DNA from: Erodium maritimum | Taxonomy: Eukaryota; Streptophyta; Magnoliopsida; Geraniales; Geraniaceae | NCBI GenBank assembly: GCA_963921825.1 | Contig: OY997596.1 | Coordinates: forward strand, 61,330,754-61,394,753 | Reading direction: 5' to 3' | Length of the DNA stretch: 64,000 bases | Shown here: positions 43,026-54,367 of the stretch, one piece after another | How positions within the stretch are numbered: the first letter of the stretch is position 1 | Layout: each line of letters starts with the position of its first letter | Notes under the pieces: generated by a model | Told to the model about the DNA's origin: nothing | The model's database searches: none | The model's input: only the letters and a program-made list of their open reading frames with translations | Program-made: the position numbers and the translations under genes

Positions 43026-46000
43026 ATGGAAGCATTGGTGTGCACGAAATTGGGGGAGCCGTCGGCGCCGGAGGCGAACTCCGATTCACCGATCACGGTG
43101 AGCAAGACCGAGGCGATACCGGAGCTCAACTCTCCGACGGCGGTGAGGGTGAGAGTCAAAGCGACGAGCTTAAACTATGCTAATTACCTCCAGATCCTCG
43201 GCAAGTATCAGGAGAAGCCTCCGCTCCCGTTCGTGCCCGGCTCCGATTACTCCGGCGTCGTTGAATCAATCGGCCCAGAGGTTTCTCGGTTCAAGGTCGG
43301 CGACTCCGTTTGCTCCTTCGCCGCCCTCGGTTCCTTCGCTCAGTTCATCGTCGCCGAACAATCTCATCTGTAGGTTTTTTTCACCGATTTTGGTCAATTG
43401 GGTAGGTTTTCTTTCGTTTTTGGTTTCAGAATTCATCGATTTCGAACGAATTCGTGTGGTTTTGTGAAAGGTTTCGGGTACCGGAGGGGTGTGATCTGAT
43501 CGACGCCGCTGCTCTTCCGGTTGCGTTTGGTACTTCTCATGTGGCTCTTGTTCACAGAGCTCGATTGAGCTCCTCTCAGGTACTGTACTGCTAATTTTAT
43601 ATATTTTTATTTATATGATTTATCAGTTCTTCTTCAACTATACATGCTTCTCTGAAATGATCATCAAAATCATTGTTGAAGTCAGAGTTGATTACTTGAT
43701 TATGTAGCTTTATACTTGGAACTTTATCTATTTGTTGGGTTCAATCTAGCCACTCTAGACAATCATGTTATCTTTTAAAATGTTTGAGCTACTGATTACT
43801 CCAGGGTACACTCAATATTGTAATGGGATAATTGCAAAAACTTGGAGTGAACTATGCACGTTTTGCAAATACTATCGGTAAACTATTTTTGTTTTGCAAG
43901 TAACATCCCCCAACTATTTTCATTTTGCAAATCCACTAACGGGATTATTTTTTCCCCGCAAAAAGTCGAAAGTAACCATGCAAAAATGTATGCATAAGGG
44001 TTCCAAATTGCAAAATGCATTTACATGAGAGTTACAAATTGCAAAACACGTATAACATAAAGGGAAAAACTGTCATTTCTAGACATTGAAGTCATGTGAC
44101 TGTCACATGACTAACTTCCGGTAAACATAAAGTATTAACAGCCAGAAAATAGTTGGGGATGTCATTTGCAAAAAAAAGTAGTTCACCTATAGTATTTGCA
44201 AAACGCGTATAGTTCACCGCAAGTTCTTACAATCATCCCTTAAATTTATGAATGCTACATTTTTTGCTACATGTGCATTGCACTTGTTTACTTGATGATG
44301 ATATTGATAGGTATTACTGGTTCTTGGTGCTGCTGGAGGAGTTGGAGTTGCAGCAGTTCAAATTGGGAAGGTTTGTGGAGCCACTGTTATTGCTGTTGCC
44401 AGGTACATTATTCTTGCACTTATCAATTCGTTCTTGCTTCAATGCTTACTAGCGGTTGCTCTAAGACTTCCGATGTTTCAGAGGAAATGAAAAGAAGCAG
44501 TTCTTGAAGTCCATGGGTGTTGATCATGTCGTGGACCCGAGCAATGAAAATGTTACCAACAGCATTAGAGGCTTCCTGAAATCAAGAGGGCTTAAAGGGG
44601 TCGATGTCTTGTATGATCCCGTAGGAGGCAAGCTTACTAAAGAAACCATGAAGCTATTGAATTGGGGGGCTAACATTCTTGTCATAGGCTTTGCTAGTGG
44701 GGAAGTCCCCGTCATACCTGCAAATATTGCTCTTGTTAAGGTATGATTCTGTTTATGTTCGTAAAAATCTTGACAATATGTTGTTTATGTCCATGAATGA
44801 TTGTTACCTTGTGGCCTACTTGGGTTGGCCTGGCTGTCAAAGAGCTCTCTCATCTCCTTGAGGTCAGAGGTTCGAATCCCAGTGGTACATCTGTTTACCT
44901 TGGGTTTTGATTGCAAAAGATAGCATGTTCTAGGAAAAATAGCCGTTGTCTTTGTTATTGTGCATTTGTTCTGCTGATGGAGTTGCTTACACCTAACTTT
45001 GCACGTACAGATACCCTGATTTTTTTAAAATGACATAGCCCTTTTGGCGGAAAATGACGAAATATGGCAATTTTTGAGATTAGGGTCAAGGACATTTTCG
45101 CCATGTTTTAGCGAAGAAGAGCTCTGTGGATTTTTTTTCTGAAACCTAGGGTAGTTGCAAAACGACTTTTGGAACTCATCTCAACTTTTGAGTCATCATA
45201 TGTATGTACAAACAGAACAATTTCAAAAGGAAATGACACACCAATGCATTGATAACTTTTATCTGAGTGTTAACGAAGAACAGCCTTTATACCAATCGTT
45301 GCAATGCTTCTAGTTTCGATATATTTTTAATGTTTCTCGTTATACAGAATTGGACAGTGCACGGACTTTATTGGGGCAGCTACAGAATACATAACCCCAG
45401 TGTACTTGAAGATTCTACCAAGGAGCTGCTCTCCTGGCTTGCTAAGGGTTTGATCAAAATCCACATTTCTCATACTTACAGCTTGTCAGAGGTAACAATT
45501 TTTAACACCCAAACCCATAATTTACATAGTAATTGATTGGGATTTGGGATAATTGCAAAAAAGTACCCTAAGTTATTAATTTTTTACAACTTGTAGCCAT
45601 CTTTTTTTATATTTGCAAAAAAGTACACTGTACTTCTCTTTCTGTTGCAAATTTGATGATTTAACCCTTTCATTTTATATTTTAAAAAGGGATAATTGTC
45701 AAAACATGCACTTATGTTTCGTCCACAAACGAAATAGTGCACAATGTTTTGTCCACGTCGTCTGGCTACCCTTATGAATCGTCCACGCACTTCTGTCAGA
45801 AAAGTGTAACAGCAGAACCTGAATTGACAATTTTGCCCTTTTGGTTTGAAATTCAAAAATAAGAATTTCGACCAAAAAAATGAGTGCCTGAGGATTGTTA
45901 GGGCAATTTCGTCCAAAAAAAATTTCAGACACAAGCACATGATAGCACGTGAGGCTACAGATTCGAATATTCTGTTAATTTTACTGACAGAAGTGCGTGG

Positions 46001-46707
46001 ATGATTCATAAGGGTAGCCAGACGACGTGGACGAAACATTATGCACTATTTCGTTTGTGGACGAAACATAAGTGCATGTTTTGACAATTATCCCTTTAAA
46101 AAATATGTAAAAAAACAAAAAAAAATCCAAATTTTCATGTACCTTAAATTTCTTTATTTAAGGAATATGAAAATTTGAATTTTTTGTTTTTTAATTATTA
46201 TTTTTAAAACTTCAAGGGTAAACTCTTCATTTTTATGCAAATTGCAACAAAAAGACAAGTTCAGGGTACTTTTTTGCAATTATCAACAAAGAGGGCTACA
46301 AGTTGCAAAAGTAAATACTTCAGGGTACTTTTTTTGCAATTATCCCTGATTGAATTTCGTTTCAAGTTTTTGGATCAAGAACACGTTGCCGGTTATAATC
46401 CTCAACATGGAGTTCCTACTTCTGGTGTTGAGATGTTACTCATTCGTTCTTCTTTCTGATAGTTTATCATCTTCTGTCGTTATAATTAGACGATCTATAA
46501 AGCGAGCGTGCCATTTTTAACGATACGAATCCATGCTACTAATGTACATTTTCTGTTCTATAAGGATCGATCGATGCCTGATGTTGTGTTTGTTGTACCT
46601 TATGATTACAGGCCAGTCTAGCATTTGCTGCTATTAAGGATAGAAAAGTTATTGGGAAGGTGATGCTTGTTCTTGATAAAGAGACAATCCCAAAATCAAA
46701 GCTTTAG
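43026..46707 (+). CDS. NADPH:quinone oxidoreductase-like protein (MDR family), 347 aa
   Basis: Six exons: 43026-43369, 43471-43579, 44311-44402, 44482-44740, 45348-45491, 46612-46707. These give 1,044 nt, 347 residues, in frame. The N-terminal GroES-like fold includes SLNYANYLQILGKYQ and PFVPGSDYSGVVESIG. The nucleotide-binding motif LVLGAAGGVGVAAVQIGK (residues about 154-171) marks the Rossmann fold. DVLYDPVGG and NILVIGFASGEVP follow, with WGSYRIHNP and KVIGKVML near the end. No Zn-binding Cys cluster is seen, as expected for quinone reductases. It resembles proteins annotated as quinone oxidoreductase-like protein 2 homologue. The likely reaction is NAD(P)H-dependent reduction of quinones or enones. 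No targeting peptide is evident. The ATG follows a GAGAGA leader. Introns 2, 4 and 5 hold repeats, including a nested MITE. Confidence 0.9.
43825..44239. mobile_element. Fold-back MITE, family 4, intron 2 of quinone reductase gene
   Basis: The ends GGGATAATTGCAAAAACTTG and CAAGTTCTTACAATCATCCC are inverted. The arms share TGCAAATACTATCGGTAAAC against CTATAGTATTTGCAAAACGC, and the inner part has TAACTTCCGGTAAA and AACAGCCAGAAAATAGTTGG. Confidence 0.75.
44812..44895 (+). mobile_element. SINE head fragment
   Basis: GAGCTCTCTCATCTCCTTGA and box B GGTTCGAATCCC (44869-44880) are identical to the SINE at 39170-39410 over about 44 bp. The body downstream is missing. Intron 4 of the quinone reductase gene. 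Confidence 0.65.
45546..46346. mobile_element. GGGATAATTG MITE (outer element of a nest)
   Basis: The ends GGGATAATTGCAAAAAAGTA (45546) and TTTTTTTGCAATTATCCC (46346) are inverted, with ACAACTTGTAGCCATC against GGGCTACAAGTTGC. It is split by a second MITE at 45689-46094. Intron 5 of the quinone reductase gene. Confidence 0.8.
45689..46094. mobile_element. Inner MITE inserted in the outer one, with 8-bp target duplication
   Basis: The ends GGGATAATTGTCAAAACATG and CATGTTTTGACAATTATCCC are perfect inverted repeats. Arms continue with GCACTTATGTTTCGTCCAC and its complement. TTTAAAAA occurs immediately left (45681-45688) and right (46095-46102), an 8-bp duplication. Confidence 0.85.
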
Positions 46708-46859
46708 GTTCATCAGCTTGGGTGGCACAATGTAATACTATGAAGATGTGAACTCTGCTGAAAATAAGTGAGATTTGAAATAGAAACTCCTAATATGGTG
46801 ACTTTATATAATTATATTTTGCACTTCATTGTTACTTTCAATCAAGGATGACAAAATTG

Positions 46860-47570
46860 TGAACCAACTCGTTTAATATTTAGATACAAATTTTATTCAA
46901 TATAATTTTAAAAATAAATAAATATATTTTTTCGTGTCAGAGAGCTCAAGCTGAACTGTGAACTGGTTTGAACATGAGTCGAACTCGAGCCAAACAAATT
47001 TTTTTCCGAACCAACTCTGACAAATTTGGACTAGATTCAGCTTGTTTACATCCCCAAGGGCAACCATCTCCAGCCCTTACCTTATCTAGGTAACATTTTT
47101 TTCCCGATCCGATCCAAACTCTGACAAATTTAAACTCATTCAGCTCGTTTTCGTCCCTAAGGGCAGCCGTCTCCAACCCTTACCTTGTCTAGGTGAGTTT
47201 GGGCAACAACACAATCTGGGGATTGGAATGGACACAGGGAGTACATACAAACCCGTCTCATTGCCATCCTCACTGCCAATAAAAATTTATCGCGCCCCAA
47301 GACAGTGATAGAACCGAAGAAAAAGAAGATACACAAAATCGTGTGTTCTATGGACACATTTGGACAAAATGTTAACAAACTGGGAGGATATATAACATTT
47401 ACCTTGGTAATTTATGAATCAATGTACGATGAAAAGTAAGCATCAATGTCAACACCATGTCCAGATATTTACACGGGATAAACATTCAACTTGAATGATT
47501 CAAGCTTCGCAATTACAACTTTACATACAGAAGTGCATGGTGCTAGACTTCATAAACAAGTGACCAGGCG
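46860..47570. other. Spacer with a tandem pair of about 105-bp units
   Basis: AACTCTGACAAATTTGGACT ... CCAAGGGCAACCATCTCCAG ... TTATCTAGGT (about 47010-47090) is followed by a diverged copy AACTCTGACAAATTTAAACT ... CTAAGGGCAGCCGTCTCCAA ... TGTCTAGGT (about 47115-47195). The gene ends of the quinone reductase (plus) and ATG18 (minus) converge here. No gene seen. Confidence 0.55.
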
Positions 47571-47578
47571 TGGTGGCA

Positions 47579-50500
47579 TCAAGTTTTCAGAAACCGTACA
47601 TACTCTTGCTGCATCATCCCTCCTCCATGCACCGGATCAAAACTGCACCTGTAGAAACTGATAGCGGGAAAAGATAGAGGGGGGAGATCAGTATTTACTT
47701 TCTATTTTCGGGTAGTTTATAAAGAAGTAATTGCAAAAAATAAATACCTCAGGGTACTTTTTTTGCAATTATCCCTAGTCTACACTTCATATTTTTTCAT
47801 AAAGTAGTATTAAGGAATTTTCCCTTCTATTTTAGCTAGTCATTTGAGCCTGTAATAGCTATGATAACGGTCTATAAGTTAGCAATAACTTGTTCGAGGT
47901 AAGTTCTGGTAGAAAGCCCCCTTTAGAATACGCTTCTGGAAACTACCCTCTTTAGAATACGTTTCTGGAAACTAACTCAGACCATTGGATCATATAATGG
48001 ACTATGAAGATTGAATCTTGAGTACATTTCATATTTTGATTTCATATTTTGATAATTTGGGCTTCATAGTTTCCTGATGGCTACAGGTTGCAAAAATACG
48101 CTTTTGGAGTATTTTTTTTACAATTATCAAAGAAGATGGCTACAAGTTGCATATAATGAATACCTAAGGGTACTTTTTAGCGATTATCCCTAAAATTAAC
48201 CAGGGGAACAACTTAAAATAAAAGCAATAACATACCTCCCATCCATGCCAACAATGATGACAGTATTGTGTGCGCCAAAAGCAGCAATGAATTGAGTGTT
48301 TTCTGGTAAATGAAACTGCGCAAAGGACCATTCTGAGCTAAAATACTTTGGTAAAACCCCTGTAAAATGAAGGTGACATCACATGTTACAACGAGGAAAT
48401 CAGTAGATATTTTGTTAATCCACCACAATCCCCCTCTCTGCAATTAATCATACAATTCCTTTGTACAGAATTAAGTGTCTTGCTTTCCTCAAATAAATGA
48501 CCCGAAAAAAAAGTTTCATTTCCAATTCAGTTAGTTTATTAAGCATGATTTTCCAGTGGCATTTCTCCATAAGTTCGTTATAAACTTGATTAGTGGGAAC
48601 ACGGGAGCACATAGGCATGAAGAGTGGATACTCGAACACTATCTCTTAATTTTTGCAAGGGTTAAATGCACATAACTACCTTTATGAACTTCTGATGAAA
48701 TCATAGTAAAGTCTCCGGACACATGACTACCCTTATGAACTTCCAAGTGTCACAATCGTTCAAAATAGACGGAAACCAGCAAAATTTTCGTCACGTGAGT
48801 TTAGAATTTAATAATATCCCAATACTACTCATTCTCATCCTTTAATCTTCCAATGTTGATATGATCCGGTGGAGGATTTCAAGAACGGAATTCAATTGAA
48901 ACCAGAAGAGTAAAGCATGAAATTGCGTGGTTTGGGGTTATTTAAAAGATGTAACTCATATGACGAAAAAAAATTGATGGTGCAAGTCTATATTGTACGA
49001 TGGTTACACATGAAAACTCATAAGAGTAGTCATGTGTATGTGGAAACTTTACTATGAGTTCATGGGCACTCCATAGAGGTAGTTATATGTGCAATTTACC
49101 CTTTTTGCAAATAGTCAAATGGGCCATTTTTAGGGAAGTGGGGGAGGCAAATAACGCTGCACAATTTTGTCAAATACATTTTACTCCAATGCAACCATTG
49201 TCCAAAAGAAAAAAAGAATATTCAAGTCAACATATTCCAAACATATAACTAGCTCTAATAGAACTTTCTTACCTCGCATAAAAGACAACGACGAACCAGG
49301 GTTGGCACCACTGTTTGGAGACACGAGGGAATCTAATGAAGTTGAAGAATTCTGATGAAATTGGGCATGACTTTGAGCAGATGAGTCCTCCCCTACCACT
49401 CGAACTCTAAGACCAAATATATGAACAGTACCTTTGTCACTTGACACAGCCAACCACTGGACATTTGGAGAGAGTGCGATACTAGAAATTTCAGCTCTAT
49501 CCATTCCTCTACGGACCTACATAATGAAAGCATCCAGTATGAATGTATGAGCTGCTTAGAAAATGGCATATACACAGTCATAGTTGTAATTCTCGGGGTT
49601 ACTTTTTTTGCTTAAAGTTGAAAGTAACCATGCAAAAGTGTATACGTAAGGATTCCAAACTGCAAAACACGTATACATGAGGGTTACAAAAGGAAAAACA
49701 CGTATAATATACAAGGGAAAAAGTGTCATTTCCCAAAGAAAATGAAGTCACATGACTAATTTCCGTTGAAGATGACAGATTTGCAGACGGAAAATAGTTG
49801 GAGGATGTCATATGCAAAACAATAGTTCACCGATAGTATTTGCAATTATCCCTAATTAAAATCCCCGAATAGTACCTCTTGTAAGCGAGTTCCATCCATT
49901 GTGTTAAAAATTCTGATCAAAGTGCCCTTTGTACTGGCAGTCGCAAGAAGTAGTCCATCCATTGTCAAGGTACAGCACGCAATATGAGAATCATGAGCAT
50001 TAATATACTTCATCATGTTCAGGCCAAAATGTTCAACACGAACTTGCCCTCGCTGAAGACCCGGGCAAGCCAGCACAGAGGTATTTGCATGATGTGAAAT
50101 GCAACAAAGCCCACGAGGGTTTGACAAAGTTTCGATCTGATGAAGTAGCTTCAGATCCATAAAAGTATACACATAGATCTTGTGCTCGAGAACAATGACG
50201 ATCCGATCCTTTCTTAACTTCACCGCACGAACATCAGACCTAAAGGTAAATTCACCGATGCAGCGGTTTTGATGATCATCCCAGATCATTACTTTGTTGG
50301 GAGGGTACTGGGAATTAGTTGAGGCACCAACAAGTGCTAGAATGTTGCAACGGAACAGCATCTCAACAATCTTGAATCCCCCACTTTTCAAATCACGCCT
50401 GAAAGTTTCCTTAAAAGGCTCGCAGTTGAAGATGCGAAAACCATGGGTTGTACCAGCAGCAAAGCAACCATAGTCTTGGTTCCAAGAGAGGGAGAGTAAC

Positions 50501-50655
50501 TCTGCATCATAAGTGTCATTGAGCTCTTGGTTGGGTTGGGTAAAGGAAGCCGAAGTCCCAGTATTTGGAGGATCAGAGGCACCAAACCTTGCTGGTGAAA
50601 GCACTCCTCGAGATTTTGAAACAGTTGAACTCATGGGGGATGAAGGAACAGTCAT
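47579..50655 (-). CDS. ATG18A: ATG18-type PROPPIN (autophagy), ATG18a-like
   Basis: Four coding exons: 50655-49876, 49516-49273, 48359-48236, 47657-47579. These give 1,227 nt, 408 residues, in frame. It is a seven-bladed WD40-like propeller: [43 protein letters not shown], then [18 protein letters not shown], followed by the lipid-binding VRRG motif (residues about 261-264, the plant form of L/FRRG) and [20 protein letters not shown]. Family knowledge: PROPPINs bind PI3P and recruit ATG2 to growing autophagosome membranes. The first 45 residues are Ser/Pro-rich, probably disordered. A 5' UTR intron is likely (donor at 51823, acceptor at 50665 just before the ATG). Introns hold fold-back elements at 47727, 48659, 49597 and (in the leader intron) 50776. 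ATG18 identity is firm. Assignment to subtype a is by resemblance. Confidence 0.9.
47727..48190. mobile_element. Decayed GGGATAATTG element, ATG18 intron 3
   Basis: GTAATTGCAAAAAATAAATA at 47730 and AGGGTACTTTTTAGCGATTATCCC at the right keep the ends of the 45546-type element. The middle carries GGCTACAAGTTGC, as in that element. Confidence 0.5.
48659..49102. mobile_element. Fold-back MITE, family 3, ATG18 intron 2
   Basis: The ends GGGTTAAATGCACATAACTA and TAGTTATATGTGCAATTTACCC are inverted. The arms share ATGACTACCCTTATGA against CATAAGAGTAGTCATG. Same family as 33572-33954. Confidence 0.75.
49597..49853. mobile_element. Partial family 4 MITE, ATG18 intron 1
   Basis: It keeps GTAACCATGCAAAAGTGTAT, GGGTTACAAA, GACGGAAAATAGTTGGAGG and a right end GTATTTGCAATTATCCC, sharing sequence with 43825-44239. 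The left end is missing. Confidence 0.6.
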
Positions 50656-50775
50656 AACAGCTCACTGGATCGAGTGGGGACAACCGAAACTGTGTCATCA
50701 GCACGCAAAAACCATCATTAGCAACACAAATTACTGGGAATTGGGAAACAACAAGCTATAAGCCTGTGAAAGTTT

Positions 50776-51160
50776 GGGAAAATTGCGAAAACGACCCTCA
50801 AGTATGCATTTTTGGAAACTTGTGGCCCTTAAGACAAAACTCTTGCAAATTGTACCCCTGAACGGAGCTAAAAAACACATACATGAAGTTCGTTTTTCAC
50901 AACTTTCCTGAGGCTTTATATGGTTCAAGGCCACAAACTGCCAAAATGTCATAGCTAGAGGCATTTTTTGCAAACATTTCTTTATTGTATAGGGGGTATA
51001 AGAAAAAACTTTGGAGGTCACATGCGTGACACGTGACCCATTTTGGATGAAATCCGTTACTTTCACTAAGTCGCAAAAAAATAAAAGTTCAGGGGTACGA
51101 GTTGCAGGATCACAAGTTGCCAAAAACACATACACGAGGGTCATTTTTCGCAAATTTCCC
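50776..51160. mobile_element. Fold-back MITE in ATG18 leader intron
   Basis: The ends GGGAAAATTGCGAAAACGAC and, inward from 51160, GGGAAATTTGCGAAAAATGA match. The arms share CCTCAAGTATGCATTTTTGG / CCAAAAACACATACACGAGG. Confidence 0.75.
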
Positions 51161-52029
51161 TAAAAGCTATTAACTTCCAAAGATCTAGGAACAGAAACTA
51201 AGAAGTGTTGACAATGGTGCTGGTTGGGACTTTCAACTGCACTTGGAAAGGTATGAAATGAGGAATTGTGGATAATGTGCAATTCGGGTGCACCACAAGA
51301 TTCACAGCTCGAAAACCATCCCCAATTCCAACTATTGTCATACACACACATCACACAAATATTGTACATAAGCCAAAAATTAAGAACTAGCTAATTCAAT
51401 AGAATCAACTAAATTAACACATAAACACATCAGACAGATATTCCATAAGAAAACTAGAACTAAGAATCAGCTAATGGGATTTGATATGATTAGTACATTT
51501 CTGAAATTGAGATACACAAATTGGAAGAGGGTGTAATTTGAACCAACCTAAATCTCTATTTTGTAATGTAAACAAACAAACACCTTAGAATGCAATAGCA
51601 AAAGCCAATTTTTTATAGAGAAATTACAGAATCACCATCATCATGTTCATCTACTTCTTCTACACCTGTTCTGATCATCGCAACGCGCGCATCAAACGAA
51701 GGAGACCAAACCCAAACCGGAGAAAACAACAGATAAATGGAATTCGGATGATTTGCAGAGAGGAGAGATCAAGTTCGACCCGAAAATGAAATGGAAACGG
51801 AAAGGGGGAAAGTTTCACGGTACCTTCGTCGTCGCCGGTAGGTTTGTGGTTCTCGCTCGATTCCAGATCGGAATCGAACCCAGAATCGGAAACAGCCGAA
51901 ATTTCTATCTTTTGGGTTTTGGTTTCGTGTTCACGATCGACGCCGTGAATTGAATTGTGATCGAAGACGAATCGTTGGAGCTCTGGAGCTGTAGTGCGAG
52001 TCGGAAGCCAAATGGTTGATTTAGAATAT

Positions 52030-52425
52030 TATCCATTTATATTATTAGAGTAAGTTTCACTTAAATATATCTTAGGGAAAATGTTATTTCGTATTCTAAA
52101 ATTCTTTTATTTTTAAATTAATATATACTAAATTTCCTCTATTTTAGTGCAATTTATTTTTAATTTAGTCTCTTAATAACATTTAAATTTTCAAAATCAG
52201 ATCATTGATTTCTCTAAACTAAAATAATATAATGTCAATAGAACCCTTCTTTTACTTTTAAAATTTTAAAATACATAATTGAAATAGTTTATTTTCATTA
52301 ATATTAATTTTTAAGTTTTACAAATTTTATTATTTTAATCTTTATTTCTTTAAATCTCATTAAATTCTTTTTTTAAATATTTAATTATTATTTTCCAATT
52401 CTCATTAAAAATAGTACATTGAAAA
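52030..52425. other. AT-rich spacer upstream of ATG18
   Basis: About 80 percent A+T by eye, with no frame, repeat unit or RNA gene seen. It should include the ATG18 promoter upstream of about 52010. Confidence 0.45.
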
Positions 52426-52429
52426 TTTT

Positions 52430-54060
52430 CTTTAGGTGGGGTAGCAAGAAAAAAAGAAGCTCCAGTAGTCGCCTTTTTGAGTCGTCTTCATGTGCCACGG
52501 ACGAGATTGTTCCACAAACAAGCGACCACCAGATCGAGGCCACTGTTTTGCGTTCCGGACATAGACAAATATTGTGGCCGCCATTCAAGGCTAGTTTGGC
52601 TCGTTTTCCCTGGAGGACGAGGAGGACGACGATGTGGTAGTGGTACCAGCAAGGGTTGTCCTAACGATGGGGGTCCCGATACGTCACACGTTGCAAGGGA
52701 TGATATTGTAGGGTGTCACTATAACCCTCGTATTTGTTGCAGTGTGATGGCGTCGAAATGGAAGATCCAGGGCTTGAAGGTCGAGTACCTCTCCAAGGAT
52801 GTGATGGCCTTCATCTTCCCCAATCGAGCAACCATGAAAGACATCTGGCACAGGGGCTAGTAGGGTTTCAGTGGGTATCCACTACTGATGAAGACCTTCC
52901 AATCGTACATGCAACCCAACTCCATTGTCTTTTGATTCACGGAGATTGGAATACGTGCATTTAAGGTCACGAGGATGCGCAGATGGACCTTGTCTGTTCT
53001 CTACTGGCCACCACGCTTGGTGCGAGGTGGCTACGGACCCGAGGCCAAACCACCATCGCTGAGATGCTATATCTAAATCCAGGTTAGTCTGGATGTGGAC
53101 TGGCCACTCCGACATCAGATTCATCTGATCTTCCCGGGTCATAAGGAGCCTACGTGTATCGGGCTTCAGTATGAGAGACTACTGAGATTCTACATTTGTT
53201 GTGGGTGACTCAATCACCGGGTAGGGGATTGTCAGGCCAATCTCCCCGAAGTAGGACATAGGCCTAGTTCGACAACTCCATCCGAGCCCGTTGGCGATGG
53301 ACGTGGACCAGCTACTACGGTTGGAGTGAACAACATCCTGGGAGCGACGACTATTGGAGCGTAGGGGAAGCGAAACACCTCTAACAAAAGTAGGAGAACT
53401 ATGGTCCGAGGGGGTCGAACCTTGGCAGTCGAAGGCCCCTACCGGGTTTTCGGGGGTTCCCTCACGTCAAGGATGAGAATTCGACTACAAAGACTTGTGA
53501 CTCAACTAAGGAGTGCCCTGAAGTGGTGACTCTAGTTGTGTAACAAGCGCATCCCAACATGGGTGTTGGAATAGTTGGGATCGCAAATATATGAGACCTA
53601 ACTAACAAGACCTAGGATGAGTGGGAGGCGGAGGAGAGGGGATATCAATTGTCACACACCCCGGTATGGACGAACATACTCATCAGACCGAGGGGGAGGA
53701 GCTAAGCCGAAAATCACAACCATAAACATTTTTGATTGGTGGAGCAGAAGGAACCTTAGCCGTAGTTCAGGGGATTGTGCCCCATGAAGCAAATGAGGTG
53801 GAAATCAAAAGGTCGGGGGGAGATTGGACATACATACTCTCGAACGAGCTATTTGAAACGGGCCCTTAAAGTCACTAGTACCACCATCGCCCCGACCCCT
53901 CCGGTGTCTGAGGAATGGGAAGGGTGGTTCTTCAAGCGAAGGCTTCCAACTTGACCCGTAAAACCTATGAGTTGGATCCAAGAACAATGTGGTGGGAGTG
54001 GTAGGATGAAGTCCTACCCCATACGACTTCGGGTCGGATCCCACTAATCCCTCTTCATTA
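52430..54060 (+). mobile_element. LINE ORF1 remnant (DUF4283 plus zinc-knuckle region)
   Basis: The frame 52477-52860 ends SVMASKWKIQGLKVEYLS then KDVMAFIFPNRATMKDIWHRG and a stop. This is the core of the DUF4283 domain of plant non-LTR ORF1 proteins. The next segment continues the domain in another frame (SGYPLLMKTFQSYMQ-like). Near 53165-53230, LQYERLLRFYICCG, stop, LNHRVGDCQANLP is a decayed CCHC knuckle. Several stops and shifts are present and no reverse transcriptase follows, so only the 5' half of a LINE is left. GC content is higher than the flanks. Confidence 0.7.
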
Positions 54061-54367
54061 GACGAAACATCCCATTCTGATCCGAAAAACAGGATCTATT
54101 AATGAGCATAGGCGCTCATGCGAGCTTACACCACGTCCAAAGCAACTTCAACCCAACACAATTTTCGCATTAAGAGATTCCAGGCCCAAGCCCACACATG
54201 CCCAAGCCCAAGCCCGTACGCGCCCAACAGAACACTTCCCGCGTGTTCTCTGTCAACACAAATTTCTTCCCTTCTTCTCCATTTTGTACCAGAACACAAT
54301 TTGCTCATTTCTTCACTTCCCAGAGCACTCACTCGAAATTGGGTTTCGTTTCCTCTGAAACTGAAAC

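Noticed and set aside
44869-44880. Functional tRNA gene
   Set aside because: Only box B is convincing. No cloverleaf or anticodon arm can be drawn. It is a SINE head.
52477-52860. Host zinc-knuckle or DUF4283 gene
   Set aside because: Interrupted by stops and shifts, and followed by a decayed knuckle. Fits a LINE ORF1 remnant.
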